Positions 10,107-20,405 of a stretch of 64,000 bases of DNA are shown piece after piece (position 1 is the first letter of the stretch; each line of letters begins with the position of its first letter). Origin of the DNA: JAUASW01 sp036880965 (GTDB lineage: Bacteria > Pseudomonadota > Gammaproteobacteria > Burkholderiales > Burkholderiaceae_C); NCBI RefSeq assembly GCF_036880965.1, contig NZ_JBAJMV010000004.1, forward strand, positions 434,001-498,000. Direction: 5' to 3'. Below the pieces are notes generated by a model that saw only the letters and a list, made by a program, of their open reading frames with translations, was not told where the DNA came from and searched no databases. Both the position numbers and the translations under genes were made by a program.

Positions 10107-11005
10107 CAGGCCCCACCCCCCGGATAACTCCCCGGCTTGCCCTCAGGCTTGGCCACGCCGATGTCCAGCCCGCGCGGCTGCTTGTAGCGGTGGTAGCCCC
10201 AAAGGTACTGGCCGGGCGCTTGCAGAATGAGGTCTTCCATGGCCTTGTTGATCAAGAGGGCTGCGGATTCTGGCGTGGATTCGGCCGGAATCGCCGGGGC
10301 GGGTCGCACCCGCGCCACATAGCCGCGTGCGCCAGGCAGGCGCTCGCCCCAGATCACCAGCAGGGCCGCGCCGGTCTGCTGCACCAGGCGGCCGGCCAGG
10401 GTCATGGTGTAGGCCTCGCGGCCGAAGAAGGGCACCCAGGTGCCCAGGCCCTCCGGCGGTACCTGGTCGGGCAGGAGGCCGACGATCTGGCCCTGGCGCA
10501 AGGCACGGATCATCTGCCGCACACCGGCCAGATTGGCCGGTGCCGTGGCCAGGCCGGGGCGCCCCCGCGAGGCATCGACCACATCGCGCATCCAGGGCTT
10601 GCGGGCCGGGCGGTAGAGCACGGTGATCGGATGCGTGTCGCCCCAGCGCTCAGCAATCGCCTGCGCCGTGACCTCGAAACAGCCCATGTGCGGTGTCAGG
10701 ATCAGGAGGCCCTTGCCCTGGGCCAGGGCCTGGTCGATCAGCTCCGCGCCGTCCCAGCGCAGCATGCCGCCCAGCGGCTGCGTAGGCGGCCGCAACCACA
10801 GCCAGGCGGTCTCGGCAATCATGCGGCCGGCCGAGGCGATGGCCGGCCGGCCCTGCGCCGGTGCCAGGCCCGCCTGGGCCACATTGGCAGCGAAGCGACG
10901 CCGGTAAGTGGGTGACAGAAGCCAGGTCAACCAGCCCGCCACGGCGCCCAGCGCGTGCAAAAGCCGCAGTGGCAAGCGGGAGAGCAAACGCATCAGGAGG
11001 AACAT
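10106..11005 (-). CDS. Lipid A acyltransferase (LpxL/HtrB family), first copy
   Basis: Same family as the next gene and first of the operon. The N-terminus (MFLLMRLLSRLPLRLLHALG) forms the membrane anchor. The catalytic H-x4-E motif is in TPHMGCFEVT, the substrate block DQVPPEGLGTWVPFFGREAY follows, and the C-terminal APGQYLWGYHRYKQPRG is the family signature. Its 5' end lies only a few bases from the -10 box of divergent metK, so the two promoters must interleave. It heads a minus-strand run (two acyltransferases, dapF, DUF484, xerC). Confidence 0.92.
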   Translation of the reverse strand: MFLLMRLLSRLPLRLLHALGAVAGWLTWLLSPTYRRRFAANVAQAGLAPAQGRPAIASAGRMIAETAWLWLRPPTQPLGGMLRWDGAELIDQALAQGKGLLILTPHMGCFEVTAQAIAERWGDTHPITVLYRPARKPWMRDVVDASRGRPGLATAPANLAGVRQMIRALRQGQIVGLLPDQVPPEGLGTWVPFFGREAYTMTLAGRLVQQTGAALLVIWGERLPGARGYVARVRPAPAIPAESTPESAALLINKAMEDLILQAPGQYLWGYHRYKQPRGLDIGVAKPEGKPGSYPGGGA

Positions 11006-11010
11006 GTTTC

Positions 11011-11016
11011 TATAAT
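11011..11016 (+). promoter_or_regulatory. metK promoter -10 box
   Basis: Perfect TATAAT on the plus strand, 153 nt before the metK start codon, predicting transcription from about 11023. No convincing -35 hexamer is seen at 16-18 bp spacing. It directly abuts the start of the divergent acyltransferase gene. Confidence 0.6.
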
Positions 11017-11022
11017 TCGCAC

Positions 11023-11169
11023 ATCGCCGAGTTAAAAGGACAACTTGCGGGGCGACGCGGGTTCAACCCCGCCGGGCTGTTTCCACAGCTCAACAAATGC
11101 CGCTAAAGCGTTCGCCGCACCGCTCCACCAGCACGGCAACGCCGATGGACTATCTACTGGAGTGTAAAA
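11023..11169 (+). promoter_or_regulatory. Structured 5' leader of metK (candidate cis-regulatory RNA)
   Basis: About 147 nt of likely untranslated leader. Visible pairings are a hairpin GCGGG-UUCAAC-CCCGC near 11055-11073, with an alternative GCGGGG/CCCCGC pairing using an upstream copy, and a 7-bp hairpin GGGCUGU-UUCC-ACAGCUC just downstream (about 11074-11093). These are followed by AACAAAUGCCGCUAAAG, whose GCUAAA resembles an element of SAM-II/SAM-V riboswitches. The overall layout does not match a class I can name, so only 'structured leader' is claimed. The metK Shine-Dalgarno GGAG is at 11159-11162. Confidence 0.45.
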
Positions 11170-12351
<1,182 letters not shown>

Positions 12352-12390
12352 AGCCCGGCAACCGCCTTGCGGTTCGGCCATCTTGGGGCG

Positions 12391-12418
12391 GCGCTCATAT
12401 CGCTTGCGATGTGAGCGC
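12391..12418. repeat. 28-nt near-perfect palindrome downstream of metK
   Basis: Thirteen bases (12391-12403) pair with 12406-12418 around a two-base centre; only one position is a wobble pair. The 3' arm is GCGATGTGAGCGC. The preceding TTGGGGCGGC…GCGCTCAT wording recurs in the fmt–def gap near 61540, hinting at an interspersed element. It has no U-tract and is distinct from the terminator at 12451. Confidence 0.5.
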
Positions 12419-12450
12419 AGACCACAAGGCCGCAGCGATCGCCAACCCTA

Positions 12451-12475
12451 AGGGCCACTCCGGTGGCCCTTTCTC
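12451..12475 (+). terminator. Rho-independent terminator of metK
   Basis: Stem AGGGCCAC–TCCG–GTGGCCCT (8 bp, GC-rich) followed by TTCTCATTTC. It lies 100 nt after the metK stop and ahead of the next gene. Confidence 0.75.
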
Positions 12476-12498
12476 ATTTCCTCTGCACAATCCGGCGC

Positions 12499-13110
12499 AT
12501 GCCCAGCATCCGCCCCTTGCAGATCACCGCCGCAGCAAGCCTCGCGCTGCTGGCCTTCAGCTACTTCGGCGCCTATGACCGCGCCACCTGGTGGATGGAG
12601 GTCGCGCCGGTGATCATCGTCTGGCCGCTGCTGCTGGCCACGCACGAGCGATTCCCTGTCACCAGGCTGCTGCTGGCCCTGGTCTTCATCCATGCCGCCA
12701 TCCTGATGCTGGGCGGCCATTACAGCTATGCGCGGGTGCCGCTGGGCTTCTGGATGCAGGACCTGCTGGGCCTGGCGCGCAACCCGTATGACGGCATCGG
12801 CCATCTGGCCCAGGGCTTCATCCCGGCGATAGCCGCGCGTGAGCTGCTCCTGCGCAAGACACCGCTGAAGGCCGGCGCCTGGACCTTCACGCTCGCTACC
12901 GCCGTGTGCCTGGCCATCAGCGCCATCTACGAGCTGATCGAATGGGGCGCCGCAGTGGCCATCGGTCAGGGCGCGGACGAATTCCTCGGCACGCAAGGCG
13001 ACCCCTGGGACACCCAGAAGGACATGGCGCTGGCCTGGCTGGGCGCGATGCTCGCGCAATGGCTGCTGGCACGCTGGCACGACCGCCAGCTGAAGGGGCT
13101 GCAGGCATGA
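12499..13110 (+). CDS. DUF2238 (YjdF-like) integral membrane protein
   Basis: 203-aa inner-membrane protein with about six hydrophobic segments (for example LLLALVFIHAAILMLGG and FTLATAVCLAISAIYELIEW). Family marks are HYSYARVPLG, the polar NPYDGIGHLAQG loop and the C-terminal DPWDTQKDMALAWLGA. Function of the family is unknown. The start at 12499 follows the metK terminator; an earlier in-frame start at 12463 would fall within the terminator stem. The stop overlaps the next start by ATGA, so it is co-translated with the YcaQ-like gene, though no functional link is known. Confidence 0.85.
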   Translation: MPSIRPLQITAAASLALLAFSYFGAYDRATWWMEVAPVIIVWPLLLATHERFPVTRLLLALVFIHAAILMLGGHYSYARVPLGFWMQDLLGLARNPYDGIGHLAQGFIPAIAARELLLRKTPLKAGAWTFTLATAVCLAISAIYELIEWGAAVAIGQGADEFLGTQGDPWDTQKDMALAWLGAMLAQWLLARWHDRQLKGLQA

Positions 13111-14201
13111 AGGCACCGACGCTTGACGAGCTGCGCCGCTACGCCATAGCCCGCACACTGTTCAAGCCGACCACCCTGCCCGCAGCGATCAGGAAGCTCG
13201 GCTTCGTGCAGGCCGACCCGATGCGAGCACCGGCCCGGGCGCAAGACCTGATCCTGCGGCTGCGCGTGAACGACTACAAGGCCGGCGACCTCGAACAGCG
13301 CTACACGCGGCTGCAGATCGAGGAAGACTGCTTCGTCAACTACGGCTTCGTGCCGCGCGACTGGCTGCCCCTGATGCACCCGCGCATCGAGCGCAAGCCC
13401 TGGGATGCGGAGCGCAGCAGGCATGCGCAGCAGCTGCTGGACTTCGTGCGGCAGAACGGCCCCACACATCCGAAACAGCTGCTGGAGGCATTTGCGCACC
13501 ATGGCCGCATGCCGGGCTATTGGGGCGGTGAGCTCAACGTCAGCACGCAATTGCTCGACGGCCTGCATTACCGGGGGCATCTGAGGGTGAAGCGCAGAGA
13601 CAGCGGCACGCGCGTCTACGAAGCGATCACGCATTCACCCGCGGACGACAGCCCGCAAGCGCGCCAGGCCCGTGCCGAGGCCTTGATGGACAAGGTGGTC
13701 GCGCTGTATGCGCCGCTGCCAGCAGCCAGCCTGGGCTACCTGACCACGCTGCTGCGCTATGGCGCGCCGCACCTGCAGGCGCAGACGCGCGCCGTCTGTA
13801 AATCTGCAAAGGATCGCTACGCGCATGCGCAGATCGACGGCGAAACCTGGTACTGGCCGATGGATGAGAAACCGCGCTCGGCGAAGTACCGCGCGCCCGA
13901 AGGCGTGACCCTGCTCGCGCCGTTCGACCCGGTGGTCTGGGACCGCCGCCGCTTCGAGCGGCTGTGGGGCTGGGAGTACCGCTTCGAGGCCTACACGCCG
14001 GCCGAGAAGCGGACCATGGGCCACTACGCGCTGCCGCTCCTCTGGGGCGAACAGATCATCGGCTGGGCCAATCTGCGCGTCGAGCGGGGCCGCCTTGAGT
14101 CTGAGTTCGGCTTCGTCGACAAGCGCCCTGCAGGCGCGGCATTCAAGGCCGCGCTGCAGGAAGAGCTGGACGCCGTGGCCCGCTTCCTAGCGCTTGCCTA
14201 G
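13107..14201 (+). CDS. YcaQ-like DNA glycosylase / winged-helix (HTH_42) protein
   Basis: Member of PF06224, whose E. coli member YcaQ unhooks interstrand DNA crosslinks and whose Streptomyces member AlkZ removes azinomycin adducts. The 364-aa protein consists of tandem winged helices. The catalytic QxD motif is present as Q35-A36-D37 in LGFVQADPMRAPARAQDL, which supports real glycosylase activity. The C-terminal LLAPFDPVVWDRRRFERLWG is a family block. Start ATG overlaps the previous stop. The last 15 bases overlap the convergent lipoprotein gene. Substrate (bulky alkyl or crosslinked bases) is inferred from the family. Confidence 0.82.
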   Translation: MKAPTLDELRRYAIARTLFKPTTLPAAIRKLGFVQADPMRAPARAQDLILRLRVNDYKAGDLEQRYTRLQIEEDCFVNYGFVPRDWLPLMHPRIERKPWDAERSRHAQQLLDFVRQNGPTHPKQLLEAFAHHGRMPGYWGGELNVSTQLLDGLHYRGHLRVKRRDSGTRVYEAITHSPADDSPQARQARAEALMDKVVALYAPLPAASLGYLTTLLRYGAPHLQAQTRAVCKSAKDRYAHAQIDGETWYWPMDEKPRSAKYRAPEGVTLLAPFDPVVWDRRRFERLWGWEYRFEAYTPAEKRTMGHYALPLLWGEQIIGWANLRVERGRLESEFGFVDKRPAGAAFKAALQEELDAVARFLALA

Positions 14202-16226
14202 CCAGCGCTCGACGCGCTGGTGAGCCTGCTCGCGCTCGTGTGCGCGGCGGGCCTGCCGCGCCTGGCGGCCGGCTTCTTCGTACGCTTCGCGCAGGTCAGC
14301 CATCTGCGGCTTCAACTTCACGACCGAACCCTGCAGCGGCGCGCCCAGCACCAGGTTGGCACGCCAGCTTTCGCCCTCGCGCATCTGCAGCGGCGCCGGC
14401 AGCTTGTCGAAGTCGCTGGCAGGCATCCAGGGCACGATCTTGCCGGCGGCCAGCTTCAGGCGGGCCCGCAGGCGCGGGTCGCCGATGCGGCCCCGCTGGC
14501 CCCAGCGCACATCGCTGGTGACGAGCGCGTCGTTCACCCGCGGCACGAAAGCCGTGTCGCGCAAGACGTCCAGGCGCAGGCTCATCAGCGACTCCTCCAC
14601 CGTCATTGCCAGGTCCTCGAAGCGCGAGCTGTAGGCGTACATGTCGGTCGCCAGGTCGGCTGCGAACATCGCGCCGATCTGCGTGCCGGTGTAGGCCTTC
14701 TGAGCTGCCGTGGCCGTGACACCCTGGAACTTGACCTGGCCCAGCGCCTGCAGCTCGCTGCTGGTCAGCGGGTAGGCCTGCTTCATCAGGTCAGACACCA
14801 GCAACTGCTGGTTGTAGCGCTCGCCAATGAAGGTGTTCAGCGTGGTGCCGGACAAGAGCTTCAGGCTGGCGTAAGTCTCGGCCGGCAGGAAGTCATTGGC
14901 ATGCGAGAGCTCGTGATACAGAAGCGGGCCGAGATCGGTCAGCACATCGTCCAGGCTGCGCGTGGTGCGCTTGGCTGGGTCGTAGTAGATGCCGTAGCTG
15001 TCGTTGGCCTTGGCATAGCGCCAGACATCCTGGAAGGACAGGCCATTGCTGAAAGCACCGCGATAGTCGGGTGCTTCATCGATGGTGTCGCGTTCCTCGG
15101 GCGTGATCCAGACGTTGTCGGCATCAAGGTAGATCGCGCCGGTCACCGGTTGGTAGAACGAGGGCCGCACATGCGAGCCGATGACAATGGCCGTGGTGCT
15201 CATCAGCATGCGGCGGAAGTCGCCACGCGCGTCATGCGTCTGCAGGAAGCGCTCGAAGTTGGCGCCTTGCCAGTCATGCGACACGACCACACGGTCCATC
15301 ACCTGCGCGATGGTCGGCAGCGCGCCATTGCTTTCGTGCCCCAGCAGGGGCAGGCGGCCGACGGTGCAGGCGTTGCTGGCCGTCAGCGCCGGGTCATAGA
15401 CGCAAGCGACCAGCTGCGAGGCGTAGGCGCCCGCCGCTCGGTAGGCATGGACGCGCGACACATGATCGCCCGCCCACACGTGGGTGTTGCTGGCGGAAGC
15501 CGGCGCCTGGTCGAGCTTCTCGACCAGGACGAACACCTCCTGGCTGTCGCTGCCGCTGGCGGTCTGGACGGTGGCGCGGAAGCGCAGCAGCGTGTCCTGC
15601 GTGACCGTGGGCGCCACGAACTGGCGGGCCAGGGTCTGGGTGTCGACCTCCTGCAGCGCGACGGTCGGGCCTTCAAGCTGCGCCCATGTGACGCTCTGGA
15701 TCGTCTCGCCAGCGCCGGCCCAGGCGCGCATCGACGCATTGCCACCCATGCGCACGGCCTGGTGGTTGCGCACCAGGGCCTTGGCGGCGGTGGTCGGCGC
15801 GGTGATGTTCAGGGACAGGTCGCGCGTCTGCGTGGCGCCTGCGGGATCGGTGTAGCTGACGCGGAAGCCATAGCTGCCGGCTGCCGTCGGCTCGAAATGG
15901 ATCAACTGGGTCTGGGCGCTCAGCAGCGTGACCGTCGGGCCGCTGGTCTGGGTCCATTGCAGGTTCTTGATCGGGCCGCTGCAGCCCAGGATGCCCGCGG
16001 CGGCCTGTTTGCCCACCAGCGCACCATCGGCCTGGATCGAGGCCACCGAGCTGCTGCCGGTACAGGCATTCGTGATCGGCGTGGGCGCTGGCGTGGGCGT
16101 CGAACCACCACCACCACCGCCACCGCCTCCCCCGCCACCACCGCCACATGCGGCCAAGACCATGGCAGCGCTCAGCGCCGTCCAGCGAGCCAGCGCGTGC
16201 CAGCCCTCATGCTTGATTGTCGTCAT
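14187..16226 (-). CDS. Lipoprotein with Ig-like repeats and a HExxH metallopeptidase motif
   Basis: 679-aa exported lipoprotein, family not recognised by name. The signal peptide ends in the lipobox LAAC (Cys27), followed by a run of 14 glycines and a Pro/Thr linker. Two Ig/PKD-like modules follow (LQWTQTSGPTVTLLS and VTWAQLEGPTVALQE), typical of surface proteins. A C-terminal region holds H438-E-L-S-H442 in LLYHELSHANDF, a zinc-peptidase signature. The C-terminus ends in a highly charged Arg/Glu/Gln stretch. The start at 16226 places the signal peptide first. It faces ahcY divergently across the riboswitch region. Peptidase activity is inference; the third zinc ligand is not assigned. Confidence 0.65.
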   Translation of the reverse strand: MTTIKHEGWHALARWTALSAAMVLAACGGGGGGGGGGGGGGSTPTPAPTPITNACTGSSSVASIQADGALVGKQAAAGILGCSGPIKNLQWTQTSGPTVTLLSAQTQLIHFEPTAAGSYGFRVSYTDPAGATQTRDLSLNITAPTTAAKALVRNHQAVRMGGNASMRAWAGAGETIQSVTWAQLEGPTVALQEVDTQTLARQFVAPTVTQDTLLRFRATVQTASGSDSQEVFVLVEKLDQAPASASNTHVWAGDHVSRVHAYRAAGAYASQLVACVYDPALTASNACTVGRLPLLGHESNGALPTIAQVMDRVVVSHDWQGANFERFLQTHDARGDFRRMLMSTTAIVIGSHVRPSFYQPVTGAIYLDADNVWITPEERDTIDEAPDYRGAFSNGLSFQDVWRYAKANDSYGIYYDPAKRTTRSLDDVLTDLGPLLYHELSHANDFLPAETYASLKLLSGTTLNTFIGERYNQQLLVSDLMKQAYPLTSSELQALGQVKFQGVTATAAQKAYTGTQIGAMFAADLATDMYAYSSRFEDLAMTVEESLMSLRLDVLRDTAFVPRVNDALVTSDVRWGQRGRIGDPRLRARLKLAAGKIVPWMPASDFDKLPAPLQMREGESWRANLVLGAPLQGSVVKLKPQMADLREAYEEAGRQARQARRAHEREQAHQRVERWLGKR

Positions 16227-16386
16227 CTGCTCCCCGCTTTGCGGGCTCCCTGGTACTGTGAATGGGCCGGGCGCTGCCCCGCAAGCGGCGCGCTCGTGCT
16301 CCAAGGGCGCGAATTTTCACACGTGGACTTTCTGTTTTCGGCCCACTGAACATGCTGGCCTACCCGCATCCGGCATCGACTGGCGC

Positions 16387-16392
16387 TAGAAT
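16387..16392 (+). promoter_or_regulatory. ahcY promoter -10 box
   Basis: TAGAAT (5 of 6 matches to TATAAT) placed so that transcription would start at about 16399, just at the first base of the SAH riboswitch. No good -35 is seen. Confidence 0.4.
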
Positions 16393-16398
16393 TGCGGC

Positions 16399-16498
16399 CG
16401 TCCGAGGAGCGTTGCAACCTTTCACCCCCACCCGGGGCACACAAGGCCAGGCTCGGATGACGAAGTTGCCCGGCAGCTTCAATTGCAACCGCGCTCAC
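16399..16498 (+). promoter_or_regulatory. S-adenosylhomocysteine (SAH) riboswitch
   Basis: Matches the SAH aptamer by eye. TCCGAGGAGCG (16401-16411) with GTTGCAAC comes first, the partner CAGGCTCGGA (about 16448-16457) closes stem P1 with CCGAG, and the 3' element AACCGCGCTCA (about 16487-16497) supplies CGCTC for the pseudoknot with GAGCG. SAH riboswitches activate ahcY when SAH accumulates. The ahcY start codon is about 100 nt further on. Confidence 0.9.
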
Positions 16499-16598
16499 CC
16501 GCCATGTCTCGCGTGGGTGACCGTTCGTCTCAAGACCGTTTGTCTCAAGACAAGTCCCCATCAGGCATCAGCGGCTTCATGACCGAAGGAGCTATGCA

Positions 16599-18026
<1,428 letters not shown>

Positions 18027-18045
18027 TCGAAAGAAAGAGCCAGCG

Positions 18046-18816
18046 ATGCGCGCCGACCAAGCGCTGCTCGGCCTCGGCATCGCGCCCACCCGGTCTGCCG
18101 CCCAGCGGCTGATCGCGGCGGGTGCTGTCGAATGGCGCTCCGGCGCCAGCTGGGTGGCGATCAAGAAAGCCGGGGCCGAAGTGCCCGAGGGCGCGGAACT
18201 GCGCGTCAACGACGACGCGGAGCTGCGCTATGTCTCGCGCGGCGGCCTGAAGCTGGAAGGCGCGCTGGCAGCGGCGGGGCTGTCGGTGCAGGGGCTCACC
18301 GTGATGGACGTGGGCCAGAGCACCGGCGGCTTCACCGATTGCCTCTTGAAGCACGGCGCGGCGCGCGTGGTCGGCATCGACGTCGGTCACAGCCAGGTGC
18401 ATGAGTCGCTGCTGGCGGATGAACGTGTCGTCGCGCTGGAAAACCTGCACGTGCGCGAGCTGGTCGGCTCAAGCTTCGCCGAGCATGCGCCCAAGGGCGG
18501 CTTCGAGCTGATCGTCGGCGACCTGAGTTTCATCTCGATGCTGGGCGTGCTGCCGCACCTGAAGCCCTGGCTGGCACCCAAGGGCCAGGTCTTGCTGCTG
18601 ATCAAGCCGCAGTTCGAGCTCGGAAAGAAGGCGCTCAACAAGGGCGGCCTGGTCAAGAGCCCGGCGCAATACCCGCTGCTGCAAGCGCAGGCCTGCGAGG
18701 CCGCGGCGGCGCAAGGCTGGCAGGTGCTGGGCTGGTTCGACAGCGCCATCACCGGCGGTGACGGCAACAAGGAATTCTTCCTGTGGGCAGCCGCAGGAAA
18801 TGAGAACAAGGATTGA
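18046..18816 (+). CDS. tlyA: TlyA family rRNA 2'-O-methyltransferase
   Basis: 256-aa protein with an N-terminal S4 RNA-binding domain (MRADQALLGLGIAPTRSAAQ, about residues 1-60) and a FtsJ-like Rossmann methyltransferase domain. SAM motif VMDVGQSTGGFTD occupies residues 86-98 (most relatives have DVGASTGG). VSRGGLKLEGAL before it and the C-terminal ITGGDGNKEFFLW are family blocks. Characterised TlyA proteins make 2'-O-methylcytidine in 16S/23S rRNA; the old 'hemolysin' name is misleading. The position between ahcY and metF ties a SAM-consuming enzyme to SAH recycling. Confidence 0.88.
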   Translation: MRADQALLGLGIAPTRSAAQRLIAAGAVEWRSGASWVAIKKAGAEVPEGAELRVNDDAELRYVSRGGLKLEGALAAAGLSVQGLTVMDVGQSTGGFTDCLLKHGAARVVGIDVGHSQVHESLLADERVVALENLHVRELVGSSFAEHAPKGGFELIVGDLSFISMLGVLPHLKPWLAPKGQVLLLIKPQFELGKKALNKGGLVKSPAQYPLLQAQACEAAAAQGWQVLGWFDSAITGGDGNKEFFLWAAAGNENKD

Positions 18817-18821
18817 AGAGC

Positions 18822-19664
18822 ATGACGACGACGCCGGTAAGTTTCGAGTTCTTCCCACCCAACACGCCGGTGGGCGCCGAGAAACTGAAGACCGTGGTGC
18901 AGGACCTGAGTGTCTTGAACCCCCAGTACTTCAGCGTCACCTATGGCGCCGGCGGCTCCACACGCGACAAGACCCTGGCCACAGTGATGGACATTGCGGC
19001 CGCGGGCTTCGAGGCCGCGCCGCACCTGTCGTGCGTGGGTTCCACGCGCGAGAACATCGCCGAGATCCTCGCCACCTACCGCGCGCAGAACATCCGCCGC
19101 GTCGTGGCCTTGCGCGGCGACCTGCCCAGCGGCACGGCCACGGCCGGCGAATTCCGCTACGCCGCCGAGCTGGTGCGCTTCATCCGCGAAACCCAAGGCC
19201 CGGACTGGAAGATCGAGGTTGCGGCCTACCCCGAATACCACCCGCAGCAGCGCTATGCGGCCAAGGACCTGCAGCACTTTGCAGACAAGATGGGCGCCGG
19301 CGCCAGCGCCGCCATCACGCAGTTCTTCTTCAACCCGGACGCCTACTTCAACTTCGTCGATGAAGTGCGCAGGCTCGGCGTTGACCAGCCCATCGTGCCG
19401 GGCATCATGCCCTTCCACAACTACGCGCGCATCGCCCAGTTCGCGCAGCGCGACGGCATCGACATCCCGCGCTGGGTGGCCCTGAAGATGGAAGGCTTCA
19501 TGGACGACAGCGCCTCGATCCGCGCCTTCGGCCTTGACGTGATGACGCGCGTCTGCGAGCGCCTGATCGCCGGCGGCGTGCCGGGCATCCACTTCTATAC
19601 GCTCAATCAGTCGGGCTTGACGCTGGAGTTGTGCAAGCGCCTCAATCTCGCGCCGAACTCTTGA
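18822..19664 (+). CDS. metF: 5,10-methylenetetrahydrofolate reductase
   Basis: FAD-dependent reduction of methylene-THF to methyl-THF, the methyl source for remaking methionine from homocysteine. The 280-aa protein opens SFEFFPPNTPVGAEKL (family N-terminus with the catalytic Glu). It also holds YGAGGST, LRGDLPSG and VPGIMPFHNYA, and ends near PGIHFYTLNQSGLTLELC, all standard MetF blocks. The ATG at 18822 is preferred over a TTG at 18813 that overlaps the tlyA stop. It completes an SAH-to-methionine recycling unit with ahcY. Confidence 0.97.
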   Translation: MTTTPVSFEFFPPNTPVGAEKLKTVVQDLSVLNPQYFSVTYGAGGSTRDKTLATVMDIAAAGFEAAPHLSCVGSTRENIAEILATYRAQNIRRVVALRGDLPSGTATAGEFRYAAELVRFIRETQGPDWKIEVAAYPEYHPQQRYAAKDLQHFADKMGAGASAAITQFFFNPDAYFNFVDEVRRLGVDQPIVPGIMPFHNYARIAQFAQRDGIDIPRWVALKMEGFMDDSASIRAFGLDVMTRVCERLIAGGVPGIHFYTLNQSGLTLELCKRLNLAPNS

Positions 19665-19762
19665 TCTGACACAAGTGGGGCCCGACCCCGGCTTCGGGTT
19701 TCCGGCCGGTTTGCGCCACCTCAAGGGTTTACCCGCCCAACCTCGATTCAATGGCTTCCATC

Positions 19763-19774
19763 GGGAATGTTCCC
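19763..19774. promoter_or_regulatory. Short palindrome upstream of ompW
   Basis: GGGAA-TG-TTCCC, a perfect 5-bp inverted repeat 19 nt before the ompW ATG and just ahead of its AAGGAG ribosome site (19781-19786). It could be an operator or a small stem near the ribosome site; nothing more can be said. Confidence 0.3.
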
Positions 19775-19793
19775 GCAGACAAGGAGCCCTTGA

Positions 19794-20396
19794 ATGACCA
19801 AGAAGATCTTCGCCCTGGCCGTCCTGGCCGCTGCAAGCACCGTCGCCGCAGCCGCGGAAGGCCCGTTGCTGGTGCGCGTTCGTGCCGTCCACCTCGACTC
19901 GGCGAACAAGGACACGACCGGCCTCGGCTTGACGGTCAACAACAAGACGATCCCCGAGATCGACTTTAGCTATTTCGTCACGCCCAATATCGCGGCGGAA
20001 CTGATCCTGACCGTGCCGCAGAAGCACACGCTGTCGGCCGGTGGCGCCGAGATCGGCTCGCTCAAGCACCTGCCGCCGACACTCTCGCTGCAGTACCACT
20101 TCGCGCCTGAAGCGACGTTCCGCCCCTATGTCGGCCTCGGCGTGAACTACACCAACTTCAGCGGCGTGCAGTTCGCTCCCGCCGTGGTCACGGCGCTGGG
20201 TCCCAATATCAAGCGCAGCAGCTGGGGCCTCTCGGCACAGATCGGCGCCGATATCGAGATCAGCAAGGGCACCTACCTGAACATCGACGTGAAGAAGGTC
20301 AAGATCGACACCGATGTCAGCTCCAAGGGCACCAAGGTCGGCACGTTCAAGGTCGACCCGATGCTCGTGGGCGTGGGTCTGGGCTGGCGCTTCTAA
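19794..20396 (+). CDS. ompW: OmpW family outer membrane protein
   Basis: 200-aa, 8-stranded outer-membrane barrel, likely a channel for small hydrophobic molecules. The signal peptide (MTKKIFALAVLAAASTVAAAA) is cleaved before EGP. Family marks are VTPNIAAELILTVPQKH, LKHLPPTLSLQYHF, FRPYVGLGVNYTNF and the terminal GWRF with final aromatic residue, as barrel proteins end. An AAGGAG site lies 7 nt upstream of the ATG. A second OmpW is encoded at 39571-40254, about 20 kb away, so the copies are separate and not tandem. Confidence 0.93.
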   Translation: MTKKIFALAVLAAASTVAAAAEGPLLVRVRAVHLDSANKDTTGLGLTVNNKTIPEIDFSYFVTPNIAAELILTVPQKHTLSAGGAEIGSLKHLPPTLSLQYHFAPEATFRPYVGLGVNYTNFSGVQFAPAVVTALGPNIKRSSWGLSAQIGADIEISKGTYLNIDVKKVKIDTDVSSKGTKVGTFKVDPMLVGVGLGWRF

Positions 20397-20405
20397 GCCC
20401 AGCGC

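Noticed and set aside
11040..11075. tRNA T-arm-like GCGGGTTCAACCCCGC in the metK leader
   Set aside because: No acceptor, D or anticodon arms or CCA end fit around it; treated as a leader hairpin.
14220..16349. A ~709-codon plus-strand frame opposite the HELSH lipoprotein
   Set aside because: Low-complexity composition rich in Arg, Gln and His without motifs; the minus-strand frame has lipobox, Ig modules and HExxH.
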